IMG/VR virus record: IMGVR_UViG_3300007512_002515
Coordinates: 62,001 to 126,000 of that record
DNA length: 64,000 bases
Reading direction: 5' to 3' (one strand)
Source: a virus
A program made the translations under genes and the position numbers. Positions 8,903-18,217 of this stretch are shown piece by piece (the stretch's first letter is position 1; each line of letters opens with the position of its first letter). The notes below the pieces were generated by a model. That model did no database searches. It had not been told where the DNA came from and saw only the letters and a program-made list of their open reading frames with translations.

Positions 8903-11320
8903 ATGTCCCTCTTTAAGCTGGATAAGTCATATTTCGACTCATATAAGGTTTTAGCCAAGCCCAAAAGAGTCTTTACTTCTTCTTCGGTGGGAGGAGCAAC
9001 CGGTTCAGTTCGAGTGTTCCCTCTCGCATCTCTTGATATGAAGGAGATTCCAGTAGACGATGGTAGCGAAGACGGAGCTCCAGTCGGTGAAAGTTTAGAG
9101 ACGCTTCGCTTAGAGGCATGGGGTACCGCATCCAACGCTGGTAATGCATCTGCCTATATGGACGCAGTAAACGCTGCAAGTACAACCGGAAAGCGAGATA
9201 AAGAGGTTGAAATATTACGTTTTGAGCCTTCGTTTAAGTTCACCAGTGATACTCTTCGTAAACGAGTGATTCAAAAGGTTCTGTTCCCGTATTACCGACC
9301 ACAATATGGTACCCCATGTAATTGGTCTTTCACAAACTATAATACGTTGAATTACTTTACGGGATCTCAGGTCCCAACTGATTCGGTGATGATATATCCA
9401 GCATCATCATCATTCGACCAGTCTTCCACTTACAGACCAAGCGGTTCATTTTCGTTTGAATTTTATATCAACCCGAGGTATACGGTCGAGAATCGAGGAG
9501 AGGAGTTCAAAGCGGGTACAATTTTTCATATGTCTAGTAGCTACGCTTTGTCGTTGGTTACGGGTAGCAGCAAAGATATTAATGGATTACCCGATGGATA
9601 TCGTCTAATGTTGCAATTGAGCCACAGCGCAGACTATCCTCCTTCATCTGTTAATCTCACCCAGGTTCCGTCAGTCGGTATTGAGCCGTATGATTTAACT
9701 TTTTTATCCAGTGATAATTCCCTTCGTAGAAATACCTGGCACTATTGTTGCGTCCGATGGGGCGGCACTGATGAGGTCCAGGGTTCGACTGGTTCATTTT
9801 GGATTGACGGAGAAGATAAGGGTACATTCGTTCTTTCTAGTTCGTTTTTACAACAAAAAGATTGGTCGACAAAATGGTTTGATGGGTCACCTGGGTCGCA
9901 GCAGATCGTTGGCGATCCAGATGCTCTTTTTGTGGGAAATTTTTATGAGGGCACTAATTCCGAGTATGGAGTGGGTGAGTCATTTATCGCTCAATTTTTT
10001 AACCCTACAATTTCCGTTAAGGATGGAATCGCTGATTTTTACGGGACTGGTGACGACGATATTCCCGATCCAGCAGAGTACGCCTTTCAGCATCCACTAA
10101 GTGCAGAAGTTCACGAATTAAAGATCTTTAACACATATCGAGATGAAGCGCAGATCGTGTCAGCTAGTTTATATGGGATAGAAAATATCTCAGACGACCC
10201 ACATCTTATGTTTTACGTTCCGCCATTTTTTGTGAAAGACACTAATTTACGTGAAATATTTCAAACCCCATTTCAAACTGCGATGGGATACACTAATGAC
10301 CCGTTTAATGTTGCATTATCGTTTGGCGTCGGTGGCCATTATTTAAATTTAGAAAACTTTGTCAAAGAATTTGTTCGTAAAAAATGGCCAAGATTGCTGA
10401 ATTTGACGGGCTCTACAATCGATGAGTCAACTGATTGGGTAAGTTGTAACGGGTTTTTATTTGCCACCGGAAGTATACGAAAGAGAAACCTGACGGTGCT
10501 TCCATGTGATAATGGCAAACTACTTCCTAATTTTTCGTTGTTAGAGCAAGATGTAACGTCATCAGACGGATTAAGCTTGTTTGTTAATGATTATGGGGTC
10601 CAAACGCTGAGCATGGTCTCCCTCAATAATTTGCTAAGCACCGGCTCAAATAGTTTTCCAGGATTATTGAATTCAGACGACCCCAACTCAATATCTGCAT
10701 TTCTTGCTGGGGCGACCCCTGATGATCCCGCTCTTCCAGCTGGATCAGTTTTAACAATATTTAATAGGACCAAAGATCCGACATCAAATGAAGTTGTATT
10801 TTTTGATGCAAGCAATCTTTTTTATGGCAATAAAATTGATCCAGGATCTTATACGCTGGTTGATCCTAACATAACTGGTTCTGGTGGTAGGGTTCGAATT
10901 ACGCTAAAAGATAACAAGCGTGGCAGTTTGTATCGTGCAGACTGTACCGGTAGTCACCCAACTTGGTCCTCCGCAGGTACGCTTCTATATGACGAAGGTC
11001 TGGCAGTCGTAAAGACGCCTGTTATTCCTCGTTTCGGGGTAGATAAATTTAATATCGATCTAGCAGGACAGCAACACATATATGTCCTACAAATGAATAT
11101 TCCTGCAGAGGCAGGATCGCTAGACCTCTCGGAAAACCCATCCTACAAACCACTTTCCCCATCTGATCTAGACGCAGATATGTCTTCTCTTTTCACTTAT
11201 ATCACAAATGTCAATATTTTGGACGAAAATCTCAACGTTATTTGTAAATCCAACTTCGCGCAAGCTATAGTAAAAAGGGAGGATGATCGCTTCATGGTAA
11301 GGGTGCGTTTAGATTTTTAG
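8903..11320 (+). CDS. Large tail/fibre protein with LamG-like domain
   Basis: The product has 805 residues and a strong GGGGG ribosome site in front of its ATG. Residues about 175-345 look like a concanavalin/laminin-G jelly roll: SGSFSFEFYINPRY opens the fold, LRRNTWHYCCVRWGG and FWIDGEDKGTF are its typical middle strands. Such domains in phage tails usually bind glycans. The C-terminus (TYITNVNILDENLNVI... VRVRLDF) repeats the module at the end of the preceding protein. The stop codon abuts the ATG of the RuvC-like gene without any spacer. I infer a fibre or adhesin role from the LamG fold and context. Confidence 0.6.
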   Translation: MSLFKLDKSYFDSYKVLAKPKRVFTSSSVGGATGSVRVFPLASLDMKEIPVDDGSEDGAPVGESLETLRLEAWGTASNAGNASAYMDAVNAASTTGKRDKEVEILRFEPSFKFTSDTLRKRVIQKVLFPYYRPQYGTPCNWSFTNYNTLNYFTGSQVPTDSVMIYPASSSFDQSSTYRPSGSFSFEFYINPRYTVENRGEEFKAGTIFHMSSSYALSLVTGSSKDINGLPDGYRLMLQLSHSADYPPSSVNLTQVPSVGIEPYDLTFLSSDNSLRRNTWHYCCVRWGGTDEVQGSTGSFWIDGEDKGTFVLSSSFLQQKDWSTKWFDGSPGSQQIVGDPDALFVGNFYEGTNSEYGVGESFIAQFFNPTISVKDGIADFYGTGDDDIPDPAEYAFQHPLSAEVHELKIFNTYRDEAQIVSASLYGIENISDDPHLMFYVPPFFVKDTNLREIFQTPFQTAMGYTNDPFNVALSFGVGGHYLNLENFVKEFVRKKWPRLLNLTGSTIDESTDWVSCNGFLFATGSIRKRNLTVLPCDNGKLLPNFSLLEQDVTSSDGLSLFVNDYGVQTLSMVSLNNLLSTGSNSFPGLLNSDDPNSISAFLAGATPDDPALPAGSVLTIFNRTKDPTSNEVVFFDASNLFYGNKIDPGSYTLVDPNITGSGGRVRITLKDNKRGSLYRADCTGSHPTWSSAGTLLYDEGLAVVKTPVIPRFGVDKFNIDLAGQQHIYVLQMNIPAEAGSLDLSENPSYKPLSPSDLDADMSSLFTYITNVNILDENLNVICKSNFAQAIVKREDDRFMVRVRLDF

Positions 11321-11875
11321 ATGAAGAAGGTTCTAGGGTTAGACATTTCTACTTCTTGTGTCGGGTGGTGTGTATTAGATGCTGAGACTGGGTCTGTAGA
11401 GGCCGCGTCTGCGATAGTATTAAAAGACATTAAGTGCGTGTTTGAGAAGGCTCTAAGGGTGAAAGAAAGCCTCCAGACAATCACTCTAGAATATAATGTC
11501 GACAATATCGCTATAGAAGAAAATCTACAGGCATTTCGACCCGGTTTTTCAAGCGCAAAGACTATTGTTACGTTAGCAAGATTTAATGGGATCGTCAGTT
11601 GGTTATCTTATAAGTGCACGAAAGTTAAACCAGACTTTATAAATGTGAACCATGCCCGAAAAGCAGTGGGGCTGAAAATCGATCGAAAGAGTGACTTGTC
11701 TACCAAAGAACAAGTGCTTGAGTGGGTAAAAACAAACGGAATGCAAGACTTCCTCTGGCCTATGAAGACTCTAAAGTCTGGTCCTCGAAAAGGGCGTGTA
11801 ATCTTTGATGATAGTTGTTATGATATATCTGATGCTTTTGTAATTGCAAAGGCGCACGTGAATAATGAACGATGA
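11321..11875 (+). CDS. RuvC-like Holliday junction resolvase
   Basis: This 184-residue protein has the RNase H fold signature of RuvC-type resolvases: Asp8 in GLDIST, Glu66/Glu67 in IAIEEN and C-terminal Asp168/Asp171 in YDISDAF, the expected four-acid metal site. RuvC-like enzymes resolve branched DNA; here it would trim replication and recombination intermediates before packaging, the job of endonuclease VII in T4. The ATG directly follows the stop of the LamG protein, and its end overlaps the primase start, so it opens an island of DNA-processing genes between virion genes. Specificity for four-way junctions is not proven by sequence. Confidence 0.8.
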   Translation: MKKVLGLDISTSCVGWCVLDAETGSVEAASAIVLKDIKCVFEKALRVKESLQTITLEYNVDNIAIEENLQAFRPGFSSAKTIVTLARFNGIVSWLSYKCTKVKPDFINVNHARKAVGLKIDRKSDLSTKEQVLEWVKTNGMQDFLWPMKTLKSGPRKGRVIFDDSCYDISDAFVIAKAHVNNER

Positions 11876-12836
11876 TCTAGATATAAAAAAACGTATAAGA
11901 TTAATTCAACGAGCATTCGGCTCTGTTCTTTTTGATAGGGATGGTGTGAATGTTGCAATCGGATGTGTAAATAAGGATTGCTCGACTTTTTCCAAGCCAG
12001 CTAAAAAGAAATTAACTCTTCGTGTAGACAATGAGTTTTATCATTGCTGGGTGTGTGGCCTTCGTGGCCGAGGGTTGGCGAGATTTTTTCGTAAGTACAA
12101 GCCTGCGTTCACCGCACAGGCAAATTCGTTATTTGAGAAATCAGTAGCTGAAGTCCAAGAGGAAAAGCATGTTGTTCAATTACCTGAAGGCTTTACTCTG
12201 CTGGCTACGCTTAAAAAAAGAGCCGATCCGGATTTGCGAATGTGTCGGGATTATTTTTTTAGTAGAGGACTGAACGAGAGAGACCTGTGGTATTTTAAGG
12301 TTGGCGCAGCATCAAGCGGCCGATACCGGAGGCGTGTCATAATTCCTTCGTTCGATTGTGATGGGAACCTTAATTATTATACTGCTCGATCGATAGACGA
12401 CACTGCTTACCGAAAGTATTTAAATCCCAAAGTGAAAAGGTCAGAGATTATTTTTAATGATCTAAACCTTAATTGGGAGAAACCGCTAACGCTTGTTGAG
12501 GGCCCATTTGATTTAATTAAATCAAATGAAAATTCTACATGTCTGCTGGGCAGTTCATTAAACACTCACCATGAATTATTCAAGAAAATTGTGAGTAACA
12601 AAACGCCAGTTATTTTGGCACTAGATCCAGATGCTATAAAAAAGACTCATGAAATTGCTGCTTTACTTTCTAGTTTTGACATAAGCGTAAAAATATTAAA
12701 GTTTAATAATTTCTCTGATGTTGGAGAAATGCCAAAGGACCACTTGACCAAATTGCTACCTGAAGCGGAAACGTGGAGTGAATTAGATCGCTTACGATCA
12801 CTTATAGGTACAATTCGGTCAGGGTCGTTATTGTAG
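11865..12836 (+). CDS. DnaG-type DNA primase
   Basis: The protein (323 residues, close in size to T4 gp61) has an N-terminal zinc-binding site, Cys34, Cys39, Cys61 and Cys64 (HCWVC), and a TOPRIM domain with the catalytic Glu in LVEGPFDLIK (about residue 212) and the acidic LALDPDA motif at about 250-256. It would make RNA primers for the lagging strand with the DnaB-type helicase encoded at 57584. The ATG overlaps the resolvase end by 11 bases. It sits about 45 kb from the helicase, whereas the two are often neighbours. Confidence 0.85.
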   Translation: MNDDLDIKKRIRLIQRAFGSVLFDRDGVNVAIGCVNKDCSTFSKPAKKKLTLRVDNEFYHCWVCGLRGRGLARFFRKYKPAFTAQANSLFEKSVAEVQEEKHVVQLPEGFTLLATLKKRADPDLRMCRDYFFSRGLNERDLWYFKVGAASSGRYRRRVIIPSFDCDGNLNYYTARSIDDTAYRKYLNPKVKRSEIIFNDLNLNWEKPLTLVEGPFDLIKSNENSTCLLGSSLNTHHELFKKIVSNKTPVILALDPDAIKKTHEIAALLSSFDISVKILKFNNFSDVGEMPKDHLTKLLPEAETWSELDRLRSLIGTIRSGSLL

Positions 12837-12844
12837 GGAGTACG

Positions 12845-15800
12845 ATGTTTCGTTGTGCACATTTCGCTGATATACACTTTCGTGGTCTAACCAGACATGA
12901 AGAGTATAGAGAAGTATTTTCAGAATCGTTTGTTAAGCTAAAGCAGCTGTCACCAGATCTTATTTTTATCGGAGGTGATATTGTTCATTCAAAAACACAA
13001 GGAATTAGTCCAGAGCTGATTCACATTTTGACATGGTGGTTTAATTCCTTAGCAGAAATAGCTCCTGTGCATGTCATCTTGGGAAACCACGACGGTCTTA
13101 TGCTGAATGAAGATCGCCTCGATGCGATCACTCCCATCTTGGAGGCGATCAATAATCCTGATATTAAACTGTTTAAAGATTCCGGAACATATGATACTGG
13201 CATTCCCGGCTTTAAGTGGAATGTATTTAGCTGCTTTGATATTAGGGGGTGGGAAAATGTTTTACCCGACCCAGACGCCATTAACATTGCTACTTTTCAC
13301 GGACCTGTTAACGGATCATTAACAGATCAAGATTGGGAGATTAATGGCGAAAGCGTAAAGGTAGACTTTTTTAATAAGTTTGACTTTGGTTTTTTGGGCG
13401 ATATTCACAAGAAGCAATATCTTACACCAAAAATAGCTTATCCAGGCTCGACCATCCAGCAAAATTACGGCGAAAGCATAGAGAAAGGGTTTCTATTTTG
13501 GGAAATTGAGGATAAAGATACTTTCAATGTCGAGTTTATTCCACTCTCAAACAAGAGGGCTTTTAGGACATATAGGTGGAAGGGTTCAGTCATAGATACC
13601 TTGGAGCAAATTCCTGATTATGCGTCTGGTTCTAGATTTCGTATCGCGCATGAGGGCATCGATCAGGTCTCATTTAAGCAATTACAACGCGAGCTAAAAG
13701 AGCGCTTTTCTGCTGAGGAAGTTGTATCAAAGAATGAGACCAAAGCAATGTCGGATTCTGATGTTGTGATTACTACATCTGTTGGTGAAATAAGTCGTGC
13801 CGACCTTCGTAGCTTCAAGTATCAAGATAGACTAATGTCGGACTTTATTACCAGAAATGAAATTCCGGAAGAGGCTAGGGAAGAGCTCCGGACCCTTCAT
13901 AAAAATATATTTCATAAATGTGTGCAGCAAGTGAGTCAGAATGCTCACCAATGGCGTCTACGTAGGCTAGCATTTGATAACACATTTGGGTATGGTGAGG
14001 ATAATGTCATTGATTTTGATGTGCTAAATGGAATTACGGGTATCTTTGGAAAAAATCGTTGTGGAAAGTCTTCGATACCAGGTACCCTTGTTTATGGCTT
14101 ATTTAATGCTACAGATCGAGGCGCACTCAAAAACCTCCATGTTATTAATAGCAGAAAGAATTTTTGTAAATCGACTGTGGACATATCAGTGGGTAGTAAG
14201 CTTTATAGAGCAGAGAGACAAACTATTAAGCGAGTTAGCAGGAAGGGTGTCGTCTCCGCTCCAACACACCTGAACCTGTATGCGCTTGATCAGGATAGGA
14301 ACATAGAAACAGACAGCACTGAAGAGCAAAGACGCGAAACAGAGAAGGTGTTAAAAAATCTGGTTGGGTCTGTAGACGATTTTCTAATGACATCATTCGC
14401 TTCCCAGGGAGATATGAATGCATTTATCCGTGAGGGCGCGACTCAACGTAAGGCAATACTCACAAGGTTTCTAGATCTTCAGATTTTTGATGAAATGCTG
14501 AAGATGGCAAAAAGCGAGATGACTGAACTCCGTGGAGAAATGAAATCAGCTCCAGACAGGGACTGGGACACATTGATCAGCGAGCAGACCGTATTGTTAG
14601 ATTCGCATATGATTGAACGAAAAGAGATTGAGCAAGAGTTAATTGAGCTTAAAGAGAATCGTGATCAACTAAAGCTTCAATTGGCTTCGTCCCCCGCCGA
14701 TGCGATTTATACACGTCAAGACATCGAAAAGCAATCGCTCCATCTTAAGCATCTTGAGGAGCGAAATGTTTCTATTAGCCAAAAGATATTAGATATATGT
14801 TCAGAGATGGATGCAACAAGAGGTAAAATTCAAAAGATTGATAACATCTGTGAACAATTTCCAGTAGATGAGTTGAGGGAAGAAGCAATCCTCCAGACTG
14901 ATCTGACGAGCCAGGTTCGGCTTGCACAGTCACGTTTAGATCTAGAGAACCAACGTCTGAAATCTCAACAGCGTTCCGCAAAGAAGCTTGATAGTGTTCC
15001 CTGTGGAGACCAATTTCCAAAGTGCCCATATATCCGGGATGCGCACAAAAGCTCTAAAGAGCTCGAGGGACAAAAGGAAATTATTTCATCTGTGAAAAAA
15101 GAGCTATCTGCGATTAAGCGAAACTTAGACAAGCTTATAGGGAAAGGATTAAGCGATAAAATTTCGAAATATGAATCTATGCTAGCATCCGCACAATCAT
15201 TGAGGCTTAAGAATTCTGATATGAAGCTTGAGCTAAGGGAGTCAGAGAGTAACCAGCAGTCGCTCACCAGCGAATTACGACAAGGGAAAGAGCATTTACG
15301 AGAAATGCGCTTGCGCGCTGCCGATGAAGAAAAAGATGCAGAGGTTATTAAGATGCGTCTTGATTTAAGTCAACTTGAGAAGCGAATATCAGAGATAGAT
15401 GCGGAGCGACTTTACTTGGCTGAACAGATCAGCTTGGGTGGAGTAAAGAAAAAAGAGCTGCTAGAAGAAAAAGAGCGGTTTGGCTCTCTTCGTACAAGGT
15501 GGCAGACTTATACCCTGTTAACTCAAGCGGTTGACAAGCGAGGAATCCCACTGACCATTCTATCATTGCAGCTTCCCAAAATTAATGCTGAATTAACAAA
15601 GATCTTGTTGGGCGTTGTGAATTTCGATATTAGCATTGAATCAAAGATGGACTCAAATAACCTTGACATCTTTATAGATTATGGGGACTCAAAAAGAATC
15701 ATAGAATGTGGTTCTGGAATGGAGAAGATGATTTCTTCACTAGCCCTACGGGTCGCTTTGATTAACATCTGTAACGCACCAAGAAGTGACGTCTTAATTA

Positions 15801-15988
15801 TTGATGAGGGCTTCGGCGCTTTGGATGACAAAAATATAGAAGCTTGCAGCCGTTTACTAATATCTCTTAAGAAGTATTTTTCTAATATTCTTATCATCTC
15901 GCATGTTGACGCAGTCAAAGATATCGTTGATAATGTGCTAGATATTCAGAAGGTTGGACGAGATGCAAAAGTTAGATATTGCGAGTGA
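12845..15988 (+). CDS. Fused SbcD-SbcC (gp47-gp46) recombination nuclease/ATPase
   Basis: One 1047-residue frame contains both subunits of the Mre11-Rad50 type complex. Residues 1-350 carry the phosphoesterase motifs: Asp9/His11, Asp45 in GGDIVHS, GNHD at 80-83, FHGPV and GDIHKK. A linker of about 25 residues leads to the SbcC part: Walker A GKNRCGKSS near 401, long coiled coils, a Cys pair (CGDQFPKC near 718) at the apex where the zinc hook lies, the SGMEKMISSLALR signature near 965 and Walker B LIIDEGFGALDD. In T4 these are genes 47 and 46, which process ends for recombination-dependent replication. The hook is CX6C, not the usual CXXC. The ribosome site AGGGAG precedes the ATG. Confidence 0.88.
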   Translation: MFRCAHFADIHFRGLTRHEEYREVFSESFVKLKQLSPDLIFIGGDIVHSKTQGISPELIHILTWWFNSLAEIAPVHVILGNHDGLMLNEDRLDAITPILEAINNPDIKLFKDSGTYDTGIPGFKWNVFSCFDIRGWENVLPDPDAINIATFHGPVNGSLTDQDWEINGESVKVDFFNKFDFGFLGDIHKKQYLTPKIAYPGSTIQQNYGESIEKGFLFWEIEDKDTFNVEFIPLSNKRAFRTYRWKGSVIDTLEQIPDYASGSRFRIAHEGIDQVSFKQLQRELKERFSAEEVVSKNETKAMSDSDVVITTSVGEISRADLRSFKYQDRLMSDFITRNEIPEEAREELRTLHKNIFHKCVQQVSQNAHQWRLRRLAFDNTFGYGEDNVIDFDVLNGITGIFGKNRCGKSSIPGTLVYGLFNATDRGALKNLHVINSRKNFCKSTVDISVGSKLYRAERQTIKRVSRKGVVSAPTHLNLYALDQDRNIETDSTEEQRRETEKVLKNLVGSVDDFLMTSFASQGDMNAFIREGATQRKAILTRFLDLQIFDEMLKMAKSEMTELRGEMKSAPDRDWDTLISEQTVLLDSHMIERKEIEQELIELKENRDQLKLQLASSPADAIYTRQDIEKQSLHLKHLEERNVSISQKILDICSEMDATRGKIQKIDNICEQFPVDELREEAILQTDLTSQVRLAQSRLDLENQRLKSQQRSAKKLDSVPCGDQFPKCPYIRDAHKSSKELEGQKEIISSVKKELSAIKRNLDKLIGKGLSDKISKYESMLASAQSLRLKNSDMKLELRESESNQQSLTSELRQGKEHLREMRLRAADEEKDAEVIKMRLDLSQLEKRISEIDAERLYLAEQISLGGVKKKELLEEKERFGSLRTRWQTYTLLTQAVDKRGIPLTILSLQLPKINAELTKILLGVVNFDISIESKMDSNNLDIFIDYGDSKRIIECGSGMEKMISSLALRVALINICNAPRSDVLIIDEGFGALDDKNIEACSRLLISLKKYFSNILIISHVDAVKDIVDNVLDIQKVGRDAKVRYCE

Positions 15989-16205
15989 TGCTCAAAATAA
16001 CCAGTTTGTCCCTCTAGATTGTCCTATCTGCGGATTTTTATTTCGTGATTTTCAAGATTGCATGCAATATTTAGAGAGCAAGTGTTGTGTCGAGTGCTGG
16101 ATTAGCTTTTTAGAGCCAATTAGAAAATTAAACAAAGATGAAAAATATGAGCCAAATTCAGAAGAGATCGATAAGTGGCGAGAAAAGGTTTCGCCAGGTG
16201 AATAG
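15963..16205 (+). CDS. Small zinc-ribbon-like protein
   Basis: I prefer ATG 15963, nine bases after AGAAGG, over TTG 15954, which touches that ribosome site; this gives 80 residues. Two cysteine pairs (DCPICGF and CCVECW) separated by about 25 residues suggest a zinc ribbon. The start lies inside the end of the SbcDC gene, implying coupled expression with the recombination nuclease, so a role as an accessory of DNA processing or transcription is possible. T4-like phages encode small late-transcription factors of similar size, but nothing here identifies it as one. Function unknown. Confidence 0.6.
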   Translation: MQKLDIASDAQNNQFVPLDCPICGFLFRDFQDCMQYLESKCCVECWISFLEPIRKLNKDEKYEPNSEEIDKWREKVSPGE

Positions 16206-16225
16206 TTAAATACGGGAGTTAACGA

Positions 16226-16594
16226 ATGTTTACGGTTGAAGAAGTACGTGCTTTGGGCAATTGCCTGAATATAACATGGGGAAAGTCTGTTGACAATCTC
16301 AAATTATCTCATAAGTTCAATGGCGATCTTTTAGAGCTTCGGTTTGATAGTATCGTTCATTTTGCTGCTGAACAAGCCCTACGAAGTCAAGTTACGAACC
16401 TCAGAGAGATATCAAATGATATTTTCACTGATGGTGTGAAGAAGATCAAGGCTGATTTTAAAGACGCCGCCGATAGGACGTTGAAGGTGTCTGAGCTTTC
16501 TAGAAATGATACTATAGAAATGGTTCAAGCCACCTCCAATTCTCCCCGAAAGGTTGCGTATTATCGGGCTTTTTTAACATTGCAAGTAAGTTAA
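16226..16594 (+). CDS. Conserved small protein upstream of terminase, function unknown
   Basis: The frame encodes 122 residues after a GGGAG ribosome site. The pattern LLELRFDSIVHF, IKADFKDAADRTLKVSEL and SPRKVAYYRAFLTL reminds me of a small family found near structural genes in marine T4-like viruses, but I cannot attach a function. A small terminase subunit is the positional guess; however there is no visible helix-turn-helix or coiled-coil oligomerisation segment, so I do not call it that. It is separated from the terminase gene by nine bases and likely shares its transcript. Confidence 0.6.
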   Translation: MFTVEEVRALGNCLNITWGKSVDNLKLSHKFNGDLLELRFDSIVHFAAEQALRSQVTNLREISNDIFTDGVKKIKADFKDAADRTLKVSELSRNDTIEMVQATSNSPRKVAYYRAFLTLQVS

Positions 16595-16603
16595 CGATGT
16601 TGA

Positions 16604-18199
16604 ATGCCTCCTTTATCCAAACAGAAACAAGTCGCTGAAATTGTAAAGTGCGGTAAAGATCCTGCGTACTTTATAAATCGATACGTCCAAATTCAGCATC
16701 CGATACGCGGGCGTATTCCATTTCACACATTCCCATTTCAAGATGATTGTTTAGTCCACTTTAATGATCATCGCTTCAACATAGTCGTTAAGTCACGCCA
16801 GCTTGGGTTGTCAACCTTGACAGCTGCATATGCTGTGTGGATGACAATGTTTAGAAAAGATAAGACTGTCTTGATCATAGCTACTAAGCTGGCAGTTGCT
16901 CAAAACTTTATTAAAAAAGTAAAGATAGCGTTAAGTGGAATCCCTAAGTGGATGTGGATTACTGAAATAACCGCAAAGAATACACAAGCGATTGAGTTTT
17001 CGAATGGTTCAATGATTAAGGCTATTCCTACCTCTGAAGACGCCGGCCGCTCCGAAGCATTAAGCCTATTGATTGTTGATGAAGCTGCCTTTATTCGTAA
17101 TTTTGATGAACTATGGAAGGGCCTGTATCCTACACTGTCCACAGGTGGTAGAGCGATTGTTGTTAGCACGCCTAATGGAACGGGTGGTCAATATTATGAC
17201 TTATGGAAACAAGCTGCTGAAGGAACGAATGAATTTAATCCCATAAAATTGCCTTGGGATGTGCATCCAGAGCGAGACGATGAGTGGTTTAATAAAGAAT
17301 CGTTAAACATGAATAAGCAGCAGATCGCTCAAGAGCTGTTATGCGATTTTCAAGCATCAGGAAACACTTTTCTATCAATTGAGGAGATAGAGAAATTACG
17401 TTATAAAGTTCGCACGCCGCTCGAGAAGTGGGGTCCGGAAAATAATGTATGGGTATGGAAATATGCGCTAGAGGATCATGAGTATGTAGTCTCTGCCGAC
17501 GTTTCGAGAGGTGATGGAAAAGATTATTCTACTTTCCATGTCATTGATACAACAGTGTCAGAGGTGGTCGCTGAATTTCGTGGAAAGGTACCTCCAGATC
17601 AATTAGCATATTTGTTAATAGAGGCAGGTAGAAGGTATCATGAAGCCATGCTTTGTCCTGAAAGCAATACATTCGGATACGCTGTTTTAATGAAGCTACA
17701 AGAATTAGGGTATAGAAACATTTATTTTTCCAAAGAAAAGGATAAATTTAACGCATTATATGGCACGGGTCCAATTGGTAAGGCAGGGTTTTCGACTCAA
17801 GGCGGCAGTCGTGCTAAAATTCTCACTAAGTTAGAAGAGATGATTAGAAACGAAAAAGTTGATGTATATTCACAAAGACTGGTTGATGAGCTAAAGACGT
17901 TTGTGTGGACTAACGGAAAAGCTCAAGCTCAGCGTGGGAGAAATGACGATCTTGTAATGTCTTTTGCCATTGGTCTTTGGCTTTACGACGGAGACTCTCA
18001 TTCTTCAAAGAAGACAGTGGATATCAACAAAGCGATGTTGCAGGCATTTGCAATTAATAAAAAAGAAGAGCACCCAAAACGAAACATGTCCAATTTTGCT
18101 CAGCAGGTCGGGATGTTTACCGCTCGTGGTTGGCCTATAGCTGTGGATGAAGAGCATCCTGCAGTATCTGGCTCTGTGGATTTCAGTTGGTTGCTTTAG
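16604..18199 (+). CDS. Terminase large subunit (gp17-like)
   Basis: The 531-residue protein is the packaging motor ATPase and headful nuclease. The N-terminal ATPase has KSRQLGLST at 63-71 in the Walker A position, the Walker B LLIVDEAAFI with Asp159/Glu160, and coupling motif VVSTPNGTG near 186. The nuclease domain follows with Asp299 in VSADVSRGDGKDYS and a C-terminal acidic pair in GRNDDLVMSFAIG. The Walker A lacks the classical Lys before Ser/Thr (Leu69 instead); the Lys at 63 may serve, as in other deviant terminase P-loops. It acts with the portal encoded 19 bases downstream. The order TerL, portal, protease, scaffold, capsid is the T4 order. Confidence 0.93.
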   Translation: MPPLSKQKQVAEIVKCGKDPAYFINRYVQIQHPIRGRIPFHTFPFQDDCLVHFNDHRFNIVVKSRQLGLSTLTAAYAVWMTMFRKDKTVLIIATKLAVAQNFIKKVKIALSGIPKWMWITEITAKNTQAIEFSNGSMIKAIPTSEDAGRSEALSLLIVDEAAFIRNFDELWKGLYPTLSTGGRAIVVSTPNGTGGQYYDLWKQAAEGTNEFNPIKLPWDVHPERDDEWFNKESLNMNKQQIAQELLCDFQASGNTFLSIEEIEKLRYKVRTPLEKWGPENNVWVWKYALEDHEYVVSADVSRGDGKDYSTFHVIDTTVSEVVAEFRGKVPPDQLAYLLIEAGRRYHEAMLCPESNTFGYAVLMKLQELGYRNIYFSKEKDKFNALYGTGPIGKAGFSTQGGSRAKILTKLEEMIRNEKVDVYSQRLVDELKTFVWTNGKAQAQRGRNDDLVMSFAIGLWLYDGDSHSSKKTVDINKAMLQAFAINKKEEHPKRNMSNFAQQVGMFTARGWPIAVDEEHPAVSGSVDFSWLL

Positions 18200-18217
18200 G
18201 TTTAGATGGAAGGTTAG

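Noticed and set aside
9711-10100. A 129-codon alternative plus-strand frame inside the LamG protein
   Set aside because: The main frame carries recognisable LamG strands across the same bases; the alternative has no ribosome site.
16226-16594. Small terminase subunit call for the gene before TerL
   Set aside because: Only the position argues for it; no DNA-binding helix pair or coiled coil is visible.
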